Source of the DNA: Rotaria sordida
Taxonomy: Eukaryota > Rotifera > Eurotatoria > Philodinida > Philodinidae
Length of the DNA: 64,000 nucleotides
Direction of reading: 5' to 3'
NCBI GenBank assembly: GCA_905250125.1
Contig: CAJNOL010000564.1
Span: 934 to 64,933 of the forward strand
The notes below the pieces were generated by a model, which saw only the letters and a list, made by a program, of their open reading frames with translations, was not told the origin of the DNA and made no database searches. The position numbers were made by a program, and so were the translations under genes. Below, piece by piece: positions 1 to 11,005 of the stretch (position 1 is its first letter; every line of letters begins with the position of its first letter).

Positions 1-158
1 CTTCTCTCTTGAATGGTGAAAACTGCAGATCTCTATGATATCCCTATCAAAATTTATTCAAAAAACACTGATACATATTATATTTAGAAATGAATAATAG
101 ATGAAAAATAATACTAAGCAAGAGAAAAAAGAATAAACAATAAATAACGTCTTATGTA

Positions 159-1985
159 TCAATATCGAGGACAAGTTGTATATTTTAATTTAAGATCATA
201 ACATATTTGTACATCAACTAAGTCTTTGCCTTTCATGTGAACAATAATTTGATTTGCACGTAAAGATGGATTTTTTTCTAAAAATACTTTTTTAATTTTA
301 TATTGAGTAATACGTTTATCGTGTAAGAGATATTTTATATCGGGTATTGTTAATGCCGTAAAAACTTTCTCAATTGTATTTAGATATTCATCAGCAGTAC
401 GAAAACTACATGTACCTAATAAAAAATTTTATAAAATATTTATTTAAATTTTTTAAAAATGTTCTATCAATCATTTACCGTGTTTTTCCCATTCGGCTTG
501 AATAAGTGATTCATCAGGCATCATACAAAAATGGCGTTTGATCTAAAAACAATAAAAATAAAATAGTGGCACCAACTACAATCTAACGGTAAGTATGACT
601 CATTTTTGGAGCGGTCACGTCATCGGAGAAAATTTAAAGTATACCCACTGGGTAACCACTCTGCCCGATCTAGATATTAGCGAAGAGAAGTTTTTCAGTT
701 ATCGTCAAGCGCAGAACAGGGGCACAACCTCTTCTTCGCTCATCAGACACGATGCACATCTGTAGTATAGATTAAAAATTTCAGCAATTATTATACAAGT
801 TTTTTATGCATAATAACCTATAGTGCGAAAGTTTTGACATAAAATATTTGCTCATTTTTCGGCCAGCAAAAGACAATTAGTTTAGAATTTATTTTTTGCT
901 ATTTTCAAATATATGTTCAGATTGTCCTTCTGGAATAAGATTGAACAACTATGGACAAATTATGTGAAAAAGTCCAAAATTGAGTCTGTACAAAACAAAA
1001 TAGCAGTTTTCATTCTGTATCTTGGCATTACTTCAACTCAACATTATCACAGAGCGTTGAATTCTGTACAAAAATGAAATACTTCTATACGTTTCCACTA
1101 AAGAGTCAGCTTCTAAGGAAATTTACATTGGCCAAAAAAAAAACACTGTTTTAAAAACTATTTTTAAAAATACAAAAGTTTTAAAATCTGTCATGCAAAA
1201 TTAAATAGCATACTTTGTAGAACAAACAAAAGTGACTCATTAAAAACTATTTTGCATTTTGACTTTTATAGATTATCCAATCTTATCCTAGAAGAAAATT
1301 CGGAAAGAGCGAAAAAGCCTGATTCTAACTAACTAAACAGTTGTCTTTAAGTGACTGAAAGATGAACGAATATTTTTTTTTTGTTAAAACTTTCGCATCA
1401 TGAGTTAATTTTAATGATGCAAGAAATATCTTAACTTTTTGTTTTAAAAATCTTTCTATTGAGTATAATTTTCTACAAGAAAATAATATCTACGGTTATC
1501 AAAGGTAATGGTTCTGCATTTCGACAGTTGCGTGGATGTTGTCGAAGATTTTTAGCAGATCTTGATTGTGCCCAAAAACCATGTCTAAATATTTCTTAAA
1601 ATCCAAATGAAAACAGAAACCAAACGAATCCTTATTATTTTTCTTACACAATCAAACCAAAATCATCATATTGACATTGAAAAGTATGATTTCGTTGAGA
1701 TGATGGTAAGTGTTTACAAAATGATGGTGACCATGAAAGTACTAATTTATAATAATCAGTTTTAGAATTAAGTGTTACCCATTCATGTTGTCGTTTACTA
1801 TGGTCGAAATCATAATGACTGAATAGAAATTTAAAAAAAAAAAAAAACAAGAAAAATAAATCTTTACAAATATAAAAAATAATTGATTCTAAACAATACG
1901 TTTTCCAACGCGGAGGCATTCGACAAACATTTTGAGCACCATTAGAAATACCACATAAAATAAGAAAAAATATAATGAAGATCAT
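159..1985 (-). CDS. RNASET2: Secreted ribonuclease T2 (4 exons, 249 aa)
   Basis: RNase T2 enzymes cleave single-stranded RNA through a 2',3'-cyclic phosphate and act in the secretory/lysosomal lumen or outside the cell. Exons on the minus strand: 1985-1648, 1584-1494, 542-479, 415-159; phases join in frame. An N-terminal hydrophobic signal peptide (about residues 1-17) precedes a Trp-Ser-Pro-Ser-Phe-Cys segment. The first active-site box reads HGFWAQ (His114) instead of the usual HGLWPQ. The second, EWEKHGTC (His164), is canonical, so both catalytic histidines are kept. The C-terminal part (DEYLNTIEK... DLVDVQICYD) also fits the family, and about 249 aa is the normal length. Exon 1 contains a poly-T tract read as Phe-rich sequence (1833-1860) that looks like an unspliced 49 nt intron, but removing it would shift the frame. 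A homopolymer error or a real insertion is possible. Intron 2 carries a transposon-like element. Confidence 0.9.
821..1402. mobile_element. Inverted-repeat element, family A (degraded copy) in RNase T2 intron 2
   Basis: Imperfect terminal inverted repeats of about 150 bp face each other: the left begins TAGTGCGAAAGTTTTGACAT and the right end, reverse complemented, begins TGATGCGAAAGTTTTAACA. Both then continue into a shared stretch with TTCATTTTTC and GTTAGAATC-type blocks. There is no coding capacity. The arms clearly resemble the ends of the larger element at 6713-7677 (GCAAAAGTC, TTCATTTTTCAGCC), so both look like non-autonomous DNA transposons (MITEs) of one family. Confidence 0.65.
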
Positions 1986-3857
1986 CGATTCTTTCTTTAT
2001 TTCAAATAATCTAAAACAACAACAACTAACAGAAGACTAATTATTGTATTTCACATTATTTTCGAAGGATATATGTCAAAACAATCTGTGTATTGATATG
2101 TCATGTTTACGGTATGCATCCTTTATAATAGAAGGCAGCTTATGGCTGTTAACATCTTTCAAGGATACGTATAGATGTCTTATCAGAACTGTATCACGAG
2201 TCTATAACACAAACATTTCATGTTTCAGTCAATTTACTACTAAAGTACAGTAAATTTATTGCGATCTAAATTTTTGTTTTTGTCGTTAGAAATATTTTAG
2301 ATTAGATATATATACCTACGGACAAAGATAATATTCTATTAATAATAAATTTTACTATTTCTGATGAATAGAACAAAGAAAACAAGGAAGCTAATGATTA
2401 ATTTGTCAAATAGAACAATATACAAAAATGATGAAAGACATGAAGTAAATAATATGCTTTCAATAAATTCTAATAGTAGTAGTTTAGTATAATAATGATA
2501 CATTTTTCTTGAGTAATTACGATAATTTATAAAAGAAATATATCTCTTAAAATTTCAATTTTTTTTCTTCATATGAAAATCAATTTATGATTAAAAACCT
2601 AGATATTATAATTATTATTATTATAACAAACTTGATAGAATCTATTGTTTATTCTTCATATAACCATTGAAAGCAAGCAGATGAAAATAGATGAGTTAAA
2701 AGTCATTGGTCGACTAAAGGTTAACAAACAAAACTTGAACAATCCTATTGATATGTATACACATACGATATGAAGGGCAAGAGAAAGCAAAAAAAAAAAA
2801 TGAATGAACCATTGACGAATCGTTATCCATTACAACTGTACACAAAATCACATGATTTATCTTGTTGTAAATACAATGCTATTAATCAAAAGCTCTTGCA
2901 AGATCTTACTTAACAATGGATATTATGATAGTCTAACATATTCTTTTGATTTTTTTTTTCATTTGTTTAGTATCCATGTGAAAATCATTGGTTTTATATT
3001 TAGTTGAAAGATACAAAATTATTTATATTTTCTTTGTTATCATAACCTTTTTTCTCTGTAAACTTGGTTTTACTAAGAAAAACATTGAATATATGAGAAC
3101 TGATACATTTATCTAACAATGATAAATACACCCAATGAACTAACTACTTAAGTTAGTTTGTCTTATCTATCTATTTGTATACATCATTAGTTCTTTGTTT
3201 AAATCATATTTTCTCATTAGAAGCGACAATAGCGATTATTTATCTAGTTGACGGCAATTTATACTAGAATTATATGAGAGAAAGTAAGCAAAAAAGAGTT
3301 ATATAATCGGTATTATCATATTTGTTGTTCCGTTTTGGCATATAGAGATACACATTGATTACACTTTTTCTCGAATAACCGAATGTTTTTTTTTTCTGTT
3401 CTGCTCGAAGAAATATAGCGTCATCTTTCAGTATGTGTAGCTAATCCATCATCAAGCAGATATCTGTTCTTAACGTCAACAGAACAAAAATAGTTGTAAT
3501 GAAATGTGTACGAGAGAAGAGAAGATTACGTCGGTGGACTTCTTCCCTTTTTTTTTTGCTATTTGTATCCCTATTGAGACGAAGGAGAGAGAGAAAGAAA
3601 AAAATCTCCATTTCTCTACTAGAATTGCTCTAGCAATCTATATCTGTGTGCTGTGAATAATAAATAAAGTGCAATAACAAAACCAACGCACATATATATA
3701 TATATATATATACGAAAAATCAAGAAAGAAGTAGCTATCAAATATTTATTATCGTCTTCTTTTGTGAACACATTTATTATTAAAAAATTCAATTAATAAC
3801 GCAGGTATTATATGATCATATTAAAACATTTAAAAATACAAACATATCCTATTTAGA
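1986..3857. other. Divergent intergenic region
   Basis: This 1.9 kb separates the minus-strand RNase T2 gene from the plus-strand tetraspan gene and must hold both promoters. I see only A+T-rich sequence with homopolymer runs and a TA dinucleotide tract near 3692-3711. No ORF has protein-like character. The sequence just before the next gene (CCTATTTAG, then A and ATG) looks like a splice acceptor. Confidence 0.6.
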
Positions 3858-4415
3858 ATGGCTGATCTTAGACGTATAGTTATTATTCTTATGGCAGTAG
3901 CTTGTGTAATGAATGTTATAGGTGTTATTCATTGTCATGTTAATTATCCATATCTAACATCAATGAATGCATATCGAATGAGTTATTCAATAATATTTCC
4001 TATTTGTAAGTTAAAATTGAATATGAATTTATTTTGGTTTTGTTTTCTTTTTTTAATTATATATAAATAAATTTTAGTATTGAGTTTAACTGGTTTTCTT
4101 CTCATTGAACAATTATTAATTACAGACGGAACAGTAGCACCACTTAATCGACTTCGCATTATTTATGCATTTGGTGCTGCTATTGCTCTAATTATTTTTG
4201 GTATCAGTGCTGCTATTGTAGCTAGTCGTTGGTATAGTACTTATCCACATCATTCTTATCATCACTGTAAGACTTCTTTTTTTTTGTTTTTAAATAAAAA
4301 AAAACAAATTGTTTGTTTTTTAGATGCTGTTATTGCTGCAGTTATAGCTTTTATTGATGCTCTAGTTTATATTGGAGAAGCGATAAGTCGTAATCGCAAG
4401 AGTCGTGTCATCTAA
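3858..4415 (+). CDS. Small four-helix membrane protein (3 exons, 142 aa)
   Basis: Not recognised at family level. Exons 3858-4005, 4078-4266 and 4324-4415 join in frame through two introns of 72 and 57 nt with GTAAG donors. The product is almost entirely four hydrophobic helices: about residues 6-23, 43-63, 80-101 and 112-131. It has a short basic N-terminus (MADLRR) and a basic C-terminus (SRNRKSRVI). This resembles MARVEL/tetraspan-like small membrane proteins, but no diagnostic motif is visible. A splice-acceptor-like CCTATTTAG lies one base before the ATG, so the mRNA may be trans-spliced or have an upstream exon. The next gene starts 260 bp downstream on the same strand. Confidence 0.85.
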
Positions 4416-4675
4416 AATAGGATACAGAAAACACGAAGAAAGACAAATTCTATGTAGTGTTGTTGTGTTTTTTTTTTCTTTTGTGAATATAGATTCTCTA
4501 TGTATTCTATTACTATTAATAATTGCTAACAACTGTTCTGATCATATTCTTTTCTATATATCGTTATCTGCTTTTCTTTTTTTTTTTCCTTCGTTTTCAT
4601 TGTATCGTACGTTTAGTGTTCGCAAAAAAATTTATATATTAAGAAAAAAAAACACACACATATACACACACAACA

Positions 4676-5305
4676 ATGAAATTACTTCTATTATTATATT
4701 TTTTAATCATTTTAAATTTATCATTAAGTTGGTTTACAGGTGGAAGACGTCGTAGTAGTACATGTCGAGAATATTTTGGTCATGAATCAACAAATAAACT
4801 TCTTCTTATTAATCTTGAACCAATTAAAAGTGATTTACGTGTTGATTTTCGATCATATATATCATCATCAACACCAATACCATCATATAAAAAAATACGT
4901 TTTATTAATCATTGTTGTTTTATATTTCCATCAACAAAAACAACATGGAAAACTGATATGGAATTTTTTGGTCGTCGACAACGTTTATTAGAAATTGGTG
5001 AACATGAAAGTAAAATAAAACGTATAACAATACCATCAGATTTAAATGAAAGAAATATACTTTTATATACAAAAGAAAATCGGCTTATTTGGTCATCATG
5101 TGCACAATTAGAACAATTAACTAAAACTTCATGTGATTCATATTGGTTAAAAGGTTGTCTTGTACGTGAACATGGACCATATACATGGTATTGTAATTTA
5201 ACACAACATATTTCTTATACAGATGATATTCCAAGTATTACAGTTTTACAAGGTGGTTCAGATTTCATGGAAACACATAAACCAAGTATGAAAACTAAAT
5301 GTTAA
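4676..5305 (+). CDS. Secreted Cys-containing orphan protein (209 aa)
   Basis: Single-exon ORF starting at an ATG after an ACACAC-rich leader. Residues 1-19 form a clear signal peptide (MKLLLLLYFLIILNLSLSW), followed by a basic stretch (GGRRRSS). The remainder is soluble-looking and carries about nine cysteines, including a CC pair near residue 80 and a C-terminal Cys. One N-x-T sequon (NLT) lies near residue 174. There is no further hydrophobic helix, so secretion is likely. I do not recognise a family. It follows the tetraspan gene on the same strand with 260 bp between them. The length of uninterrupted reading in such A+T-rich DNA argues for a real gene. Confidence 0.75.
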   Translation: MKLLLLLYFLIILNLSLSWFTGGRRRSSTCREYFGHESTNKLLLINLEPIKSDLRVDFRSYISSSTPIPSYKKIRFINHCCFIFPSTKTTWKTDMEFFGRRQRLLEIGEHESKIKRITIPSDLNERNILLYTKENRLIWSSCAQLEQLTKTSCDSYWLKGCLVREHGPYTWYCNLTQHISYTDDIPSITVLQGGSDFMETHKPSMKTKC

Positions 5306-6712
5306 AAGAAATTACATTGAAAATATTTCAAATTTTTTGTGTGTGTGTTGTCATGATGTTTTTTTTTCTCTTCTTGGTAATTTTATCTTATTCATTATGT
5401 ATAAAAAATTAATGTATTTCAAGGCTAGTACGACTACGTGACGTGCTAATAATCACTAAAAACATGTTTTTTTTCTTCTTCGTTGTGTCTGGTAATCAAA
5501 CAAGAAGTCTATTTACAGTACAACAAAAAAAAAGACTAATGTTGTCAGATTAGCATTATTAATAAAATTAACTTTGATACTTTGGTATTATATTAATTGG
5601 AATTAATTAATGTCAAATTGTCAGCATTAGATTAGTATCATTTTTAATTCTAATACAAATGTTGCCTGGAGCTATACCTTTATGAGTTCATGTTGAAAAG
5701 CTTTCGATAATTGAACACAGAGTTTTTTTTAACTGGAAGCGCCATTCCCAAAATAGAACAAAATTGTTTGTTGTTAGAAACTTATGAGCTTTGAGTATCC
5801 GGGATCTAGTTGTCGATAATTAATATATTAATACTTAAAATAATGTTAATTTAATGCTAGTACATTGGTATTAATTACATAATTCTAATATAAACAATAC
5901 CAAAACATTAAGGTTAATTTTAATACTACTACCTATAGAATTAGCTTTAGTATTATTTGATGTTTATGCTAATAGAGATGGGATCATTTTGATTTGAAAA
6001 AATGCGAACCGATTCCAACTTTGAATGCTAATTCTAATACGACATCTGTACAAAAGACAAATGAATGAAATCATATCCAAAAAATGACTTGATCAATACA
6101 ATTGATATGTTAAGATTATCATCAAACAAGAAGTCAAACTACTATTTTGTACATTTCATAATATCAACAATCATATAGAAATGAAATAATACAAGAATGA
6201 AATGTTATGTATATGAGAGATACTATTAATGTATAAAATATCACTGATGAGAAAACCGTCCCAAATGATTTAAATCTTTACGTTGATATTTTACTCATAA
6301 GTAAAATTCAATGAGACAAAGAAATTCTAGCAAGGAAAATCCTTCAATTGTTCAATCACTTTTGAGTTGAGGTTATGTGTATTATGTAAGTCTGGCTTCA
6401 CAGCGATCCTATATTTCTATATTTTTTAAAAAAGTTGAAGATTTTTCGGAAAAAAATCACATATGCCTTTAGAAAATGCCTTTCGCGTAGTGTAAATATT
6501 ATCACTAGTGCCTGCAACATAACAGAGATGATAATGTTAATATATATATATATATATGTTTTAGTCAAAATTAAAATTTAGTCAGATTTAAAATCTATCC
6601 AGTAAAGGTTAAAATTTTAATTTTGTTCAATACAACACTAGTCAAAATTAGAATTTCAATTTTGATTGGGCAGTTTTAAGATTTGACATATATGTGAGTA
6701 AATCGTATTCTA
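5306..6712. other. Non-coding A+T-rich stretch
   Basis: No protein-like ORF. From about 5530 to 5960 there are repeated, partly inverted TTAATxTTAATACTA-type words. They look like a much-decayed fold-back repeat, but I could not define ends. A short TA-dinucleotide run lies near 6540-6558. Confidence 0.5.
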
Positions 6713-7677
6713 ACCCCTGTTGCAAAAGTCTTTAGACAAAATGTTTATTCATTTTTCAGCCGCCTAAACGTCATTAGTGAGAATCAAAAGTAGTTAGCTA
6801 AAATCAGATTTTTGTGCTCTTTTCGAATATCTGATCAGAATATTTCACTGGCTCAATATTGATTAGGGATAAGCCAAATGTTTGACAGAGTCGAAAATGA
6901 TGTTTGTACAGAATTTTATTGGATGTATTTTTGTGTTTTGGCCGATATCTACTCTACGCAAAACATGAAAGATATTTTCATCAGCCAATTTTATAGAGCG
7001 AAGTTTGCTCTACAAACTATGCTATTTAGTTTGGTTTTCCATCTCGAAACAAATACATGCAATCTATTGTATTATAAATAGAAGATCTTGGAAAACTGAC
7101 TTTTTGGCAGGATTTTATCTTACGTACCAATCAGTTCTCAGAAAAACGTCTACAACCTTTTATTCATTTGAGTTGAAGTCTATTGTCATATATGGTTTTA
7201 TAGTGAATTGAATGCTCTACAAATTGCCAATTTCGAACTGCTTCAAAATCCACCTTGCATAAGTAATGAATAGCGGGAAAACATGTGTTTTCTTCGTCGA
7301 GATGTCATTCTTCGCCTCTTTCAAGTATTAACTTACAGCTAACCAATCTTAACCTAAAGAGATATTCTGAACACATATCAGAGAAGAGCAGATAAGACTG
7401 ACTATAAGGAGCTACTTTTGGTTCGTATCAAATACTTTTAGCGGCTGAAAGATGAACAAACATTTGCAGAATGACTTTTTGTACAGACATCATTTTTCAC
7501 TCTGTCAAACATTTGGCCCATCCATAATCAATGTTAAGTCAGAGAAATATTCTGATCAGATATTCGAAAAGAGCACAAAAATCTGATTTTAACTAACTGC
7601 TTTTGATTCTCACCAATGACGTTTAGGCGACTGAAAAATGAATAAACATTTTGTCTAAAGACTTTTGCAACAGGGGT
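6713..7677. mobile_element. 965 bp fold-back DNA transposon (MITE), family A
   Basis: Long, nearly matching terminal inverted repeats: the left starts ACCCCTGTTGCAAAAGTC and the right ends GACTTTTGCAACAGGGGT. Each is flanked by TA, the target-site duplication expected of Tc1/mariner-type insertion. The arms remain complementary for at least 200 bp (for example GAATATCTGATCAGAATATT on the left against AATATTCTGATCAGATATTC on the right). Small ORFs inside (6878-7211) are chance readings of the arms. There is no transposase, so the element is non-autonomous. It is related to the degraded copy at 821-1402. Confidence 0.85.
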
Positions 7678-10600
7678 TATTTTTACGATTGCAATAGAAA
7701 AAATTGAAAAAAAAAAGAGAGTATTGGTATAAACAATCAGCTGAATACTTTAACAGAACACTATTGAAAGTCTAGAAAATGCTTGTTTTTTCTATGCTTT
7801 GCTCAAAAATAAGATGCCTGTGTAATACTATAAATGCATAGAAGCGTGTTCATTGTATTCCACCAAGTTTTTTAATAATTTTTGAGAGAATAAGATGAAT
7901 CGCTCATCCGTCGATGCAGTTCGATTAGATCTAATGCATGATTCCCCTTCGAGAGTGAAAATAAAATAAACAAAGAATCATGTGATGTACAATATAATAG
8001 TGAAGAAATGATTTTGTAGAGAACAGAGTATATCTTTAGTCACTTTTTCCTACTATGCATGAATATTTTGCTCTGAAAAGTATCTCATTAGATCGGCCTA
8101 TCCATGATGAATTGAAAAATTTATAATAATTTTATAATTAACTTTCATTTGATTGAGATATTCAACTTTTTACGCGATGACACATTTTACATCTGATTAG
8201 TCGTTATCTCAGCTCCATATCCTAACAGGAACTTGATTTTTTTTTTCACTAGAACTAAGCAGCATACAGAAAAAACAAGAGTTTACATTTCATACAAAAC
8301 AGTCAACTCCATTAGCATATATGCAAGTGACAAATTTCACTATAGTACCGAACAAAGAGAGTGGATATATCCTTTTTGCTCATATCCATTCAAATTCTTC
8401 ATGCAATGCAGACTTTGGTTTTATAGAAGTTGTTCCTACAAATTATCATCGTTTTAAAACCGCTCTATGTTAGCCAATATATCCCTGTCAAGAGAAAACC
8501 AAATTTTGAGATGATAGAGCTAAAAAAAAGAAGACGAAGTGTTTGCGAAGTGAATATTTTGTGTGTATTTATTTAAGACAGTTGTTGTGAAGGAAAACTA
8601 AAGGTAGATTTTGATTTTCTGCATTTTTATTTTATCGAACTGATATACAAAAAAAACGTGAACATGAAATTTATTAATTAAAAAAAAATTGTTTTCGTCG
8701 TGACATCACACAAATTTTCAGCTTTTTCTTACTTGTAACAAGCATAACTCAACATGCAAGTGACGTAGATTGATAAAAATTGTAAAATAGACCTTATCGA
8801 CTACGATGTTCTTCGAAAATGATTCAAATCTGGCTTTAGTACCACATTCATTAAGTTAGGACATATTGCTATTGGAAATTTTTTGTATATAAATATATAT
8901 CAGTAAAGCTGAAACATGCTCGATGCAAACAATTTGCTACTGAAATTTTGAAAATTGATCAGAATATCATTTTTTGTATTTGATATATGAAAGTAATCGT
9001 TTAAAGATAAACTAAAGTCAACATTCCAATCAATTAAAAATTTATCCGAGAAAAATAAACTCTTTCATCCAATTTATTCACTATCATCATTGTTTTCATT
9101 CAATTTAAATTCATTTTATTAAGTATATCAGCCAAGAGAAAGAATATATTTTGATATTCGATTTAACGCAATAATTATCCCGAGGAAGCATTGCACGTAA
9201 GCCACGACCATTCTAGCTCAATTGATCTCATTGATTTGGTTGATTTCTTTTTTTTTTACAATAGGTAGCTCTAACACAGTTAGGAAGCGATTAAGAATTT
9301 CAGTTCAAATGGATGAATCCTTTTAGAGATATAGACGATACAAGTATAGGGAGTAGGCAACATTTTGAATACTTTACAGAGTACTTTTGTGTTAGTTTCT
9401 CATCGATTAATGTACATAGTCTCGACTCAAAAGCAATTTAACGGTAAGAAGACCTGTCTCGTAAGAGAATAAGAATCTGGAAGTCTTTTTTCTTGCTAAG
9501 GTTTAACTATTTATTTTACTTGGCTTACTATATTTGACAAGAGTTTATCAAAGAATCAAATTAAAGAATTTTAACCTGAAATTTAACTTTCATATAGGTC
9601 TTATGATCTTAACAACAACCTAAATATTACATTGAATTTTCGTGACATTCAATAGCATGGAAGAGAGAATCATTTATTTTGACTATGATACTACGGTTGT
9701 TATTAAGATCATGAGATTTATAAGAAAAGAATATTTCAGATCGAAATTTTGTAATTTGAATCTTCAATAAATCTAATAAAATAATTATTTGTGTTTCAGA
9801 CGAAAATACCTATTGACTTTTATTCTTTTCGTATTTCTCTCGTTTTACTAGATCCTACTTATGAGTTACATTTCAATTTAATGCAAAATTAAAGCCAATA
9901 TATCTATAATAGTATTGATTTCTACTATCGACATGAGTTTATAATTGTCAAAATATTCACAAAACACTCAGAAATCAACTTTATATTCCATAAATACTCT
10001 ATTTACACCATATAATATGTTTCGAATAAAAAAATATTCCAAAATATCGAAATTTCTCTTAACATCTAATAATCATTCTTGACTAGGAATGATATAATCA
10101 TTTGATAACGGTAACTTACCACTTAACTTTTATGTACTTATCACTATCTTCAAGTACTATGTTACTATTTGGTATTTTTTTTTTTCAAACAAAGAAAAAA
10201 AAAACTCTAATCTTTTCTGTTATAATATTAACTTAGAAATTTATCTTCATATTTATCATAGAATAATACATGATAAATATTATTCACAATGTTTTAGTTC
10301 TAATCTTAGTTGCTGTTAGATTTACAATAACTCATCATATCATTAAAAACAACCATATTGAATATAATTAATACAAACAAATATAAATTATAAATTCCAG
10401 ACATACAAGAATAAAGATTATTATAATTATCATCGAATATAATCCACATAAGATCAAGATTAATCGGTTTTATTTTCTAATCTCTTTTACAAAAAAAAAG
10501 TCCGAAAATTATTCGAAACAGTTAAATACGATTATTTATCATCATATCATTGATTTAATATATATATATTTTTTTAAATTATTCTTCTCATCAACATACA

Positions 10601-11005
10601 AAAAAAGAAAACACATTGACACATACAAAAAAGAAAAAAAATTCATCTATCACGATGTTTCTTAATCATGGTAATTTTCTTTTAATTTCTTCTCGAATGT
10701 ACGTACGTATACGTTTGAACAAGAAAAATATTCAAAAAAAAAAAAATTTTTTTGCCTAAAAAAACAGAAAAAAAAGAATCAACAACAACAACAACAAAAA
10801 AAAAAATTACACAAATGAACATAAACATAAAGTTTTTATATTCCTATATACAATTTGAGATCACCAGAAAAGAAAAAAAAAGACAAATTGCGTATAGACG
10901 AACCTATGTGTTTTTTTTTATTTCTGTCGATAGACTAGACGATCACTGTTGTCGATATGTTTTTGAAGAGAATATTGGCGTTTTGTTTTTTTTTTTATTT
11001 CTCTT
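7678..11005. other. Non-coding region downstream of the Eph gene
   Basis: Long A+T-rich desert with poly-A and poly-T runs. ORFs at 8233-8457 and 10752-11018 are low-complexity and look like chance. The only structured item is an inverted repeat at 9598-9717. The end of the stretch holds the Eph 3' untranslated region and terminator. Confidence 0.5.
9598..9717. repeat. Imperfect hairpin / small inverted repeat
   Basis: GTCTTATGATCTTAACAACA (arm from 9598, running to 9620) pairs with the segment at 9695-9717 (GGTTGTTATTAAGATCATGA) with few mismatches over about 23 bp, around a 74 nt loop. It could be a tiny fold-back repeat or a structured RNA; nothing further supports either. Confidence 0.5.

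Noticed and set aside
700..770. CTGATGAGCGAAGAAGAGG on the minus strand, resembling a hammerhead ribozyme core
   Set aside because: The CUGAUGA word is present, but the required stem II followed by GAAA and a matching cleavage strand are not; only an 8-bp AGCGAAGA/TCTTCGCT stem with a long loop was found.
6878..7211. Short ORFs inside the family A element
   Set aside because: They are readings of the inverted-repeat arms, with no transposase motif.
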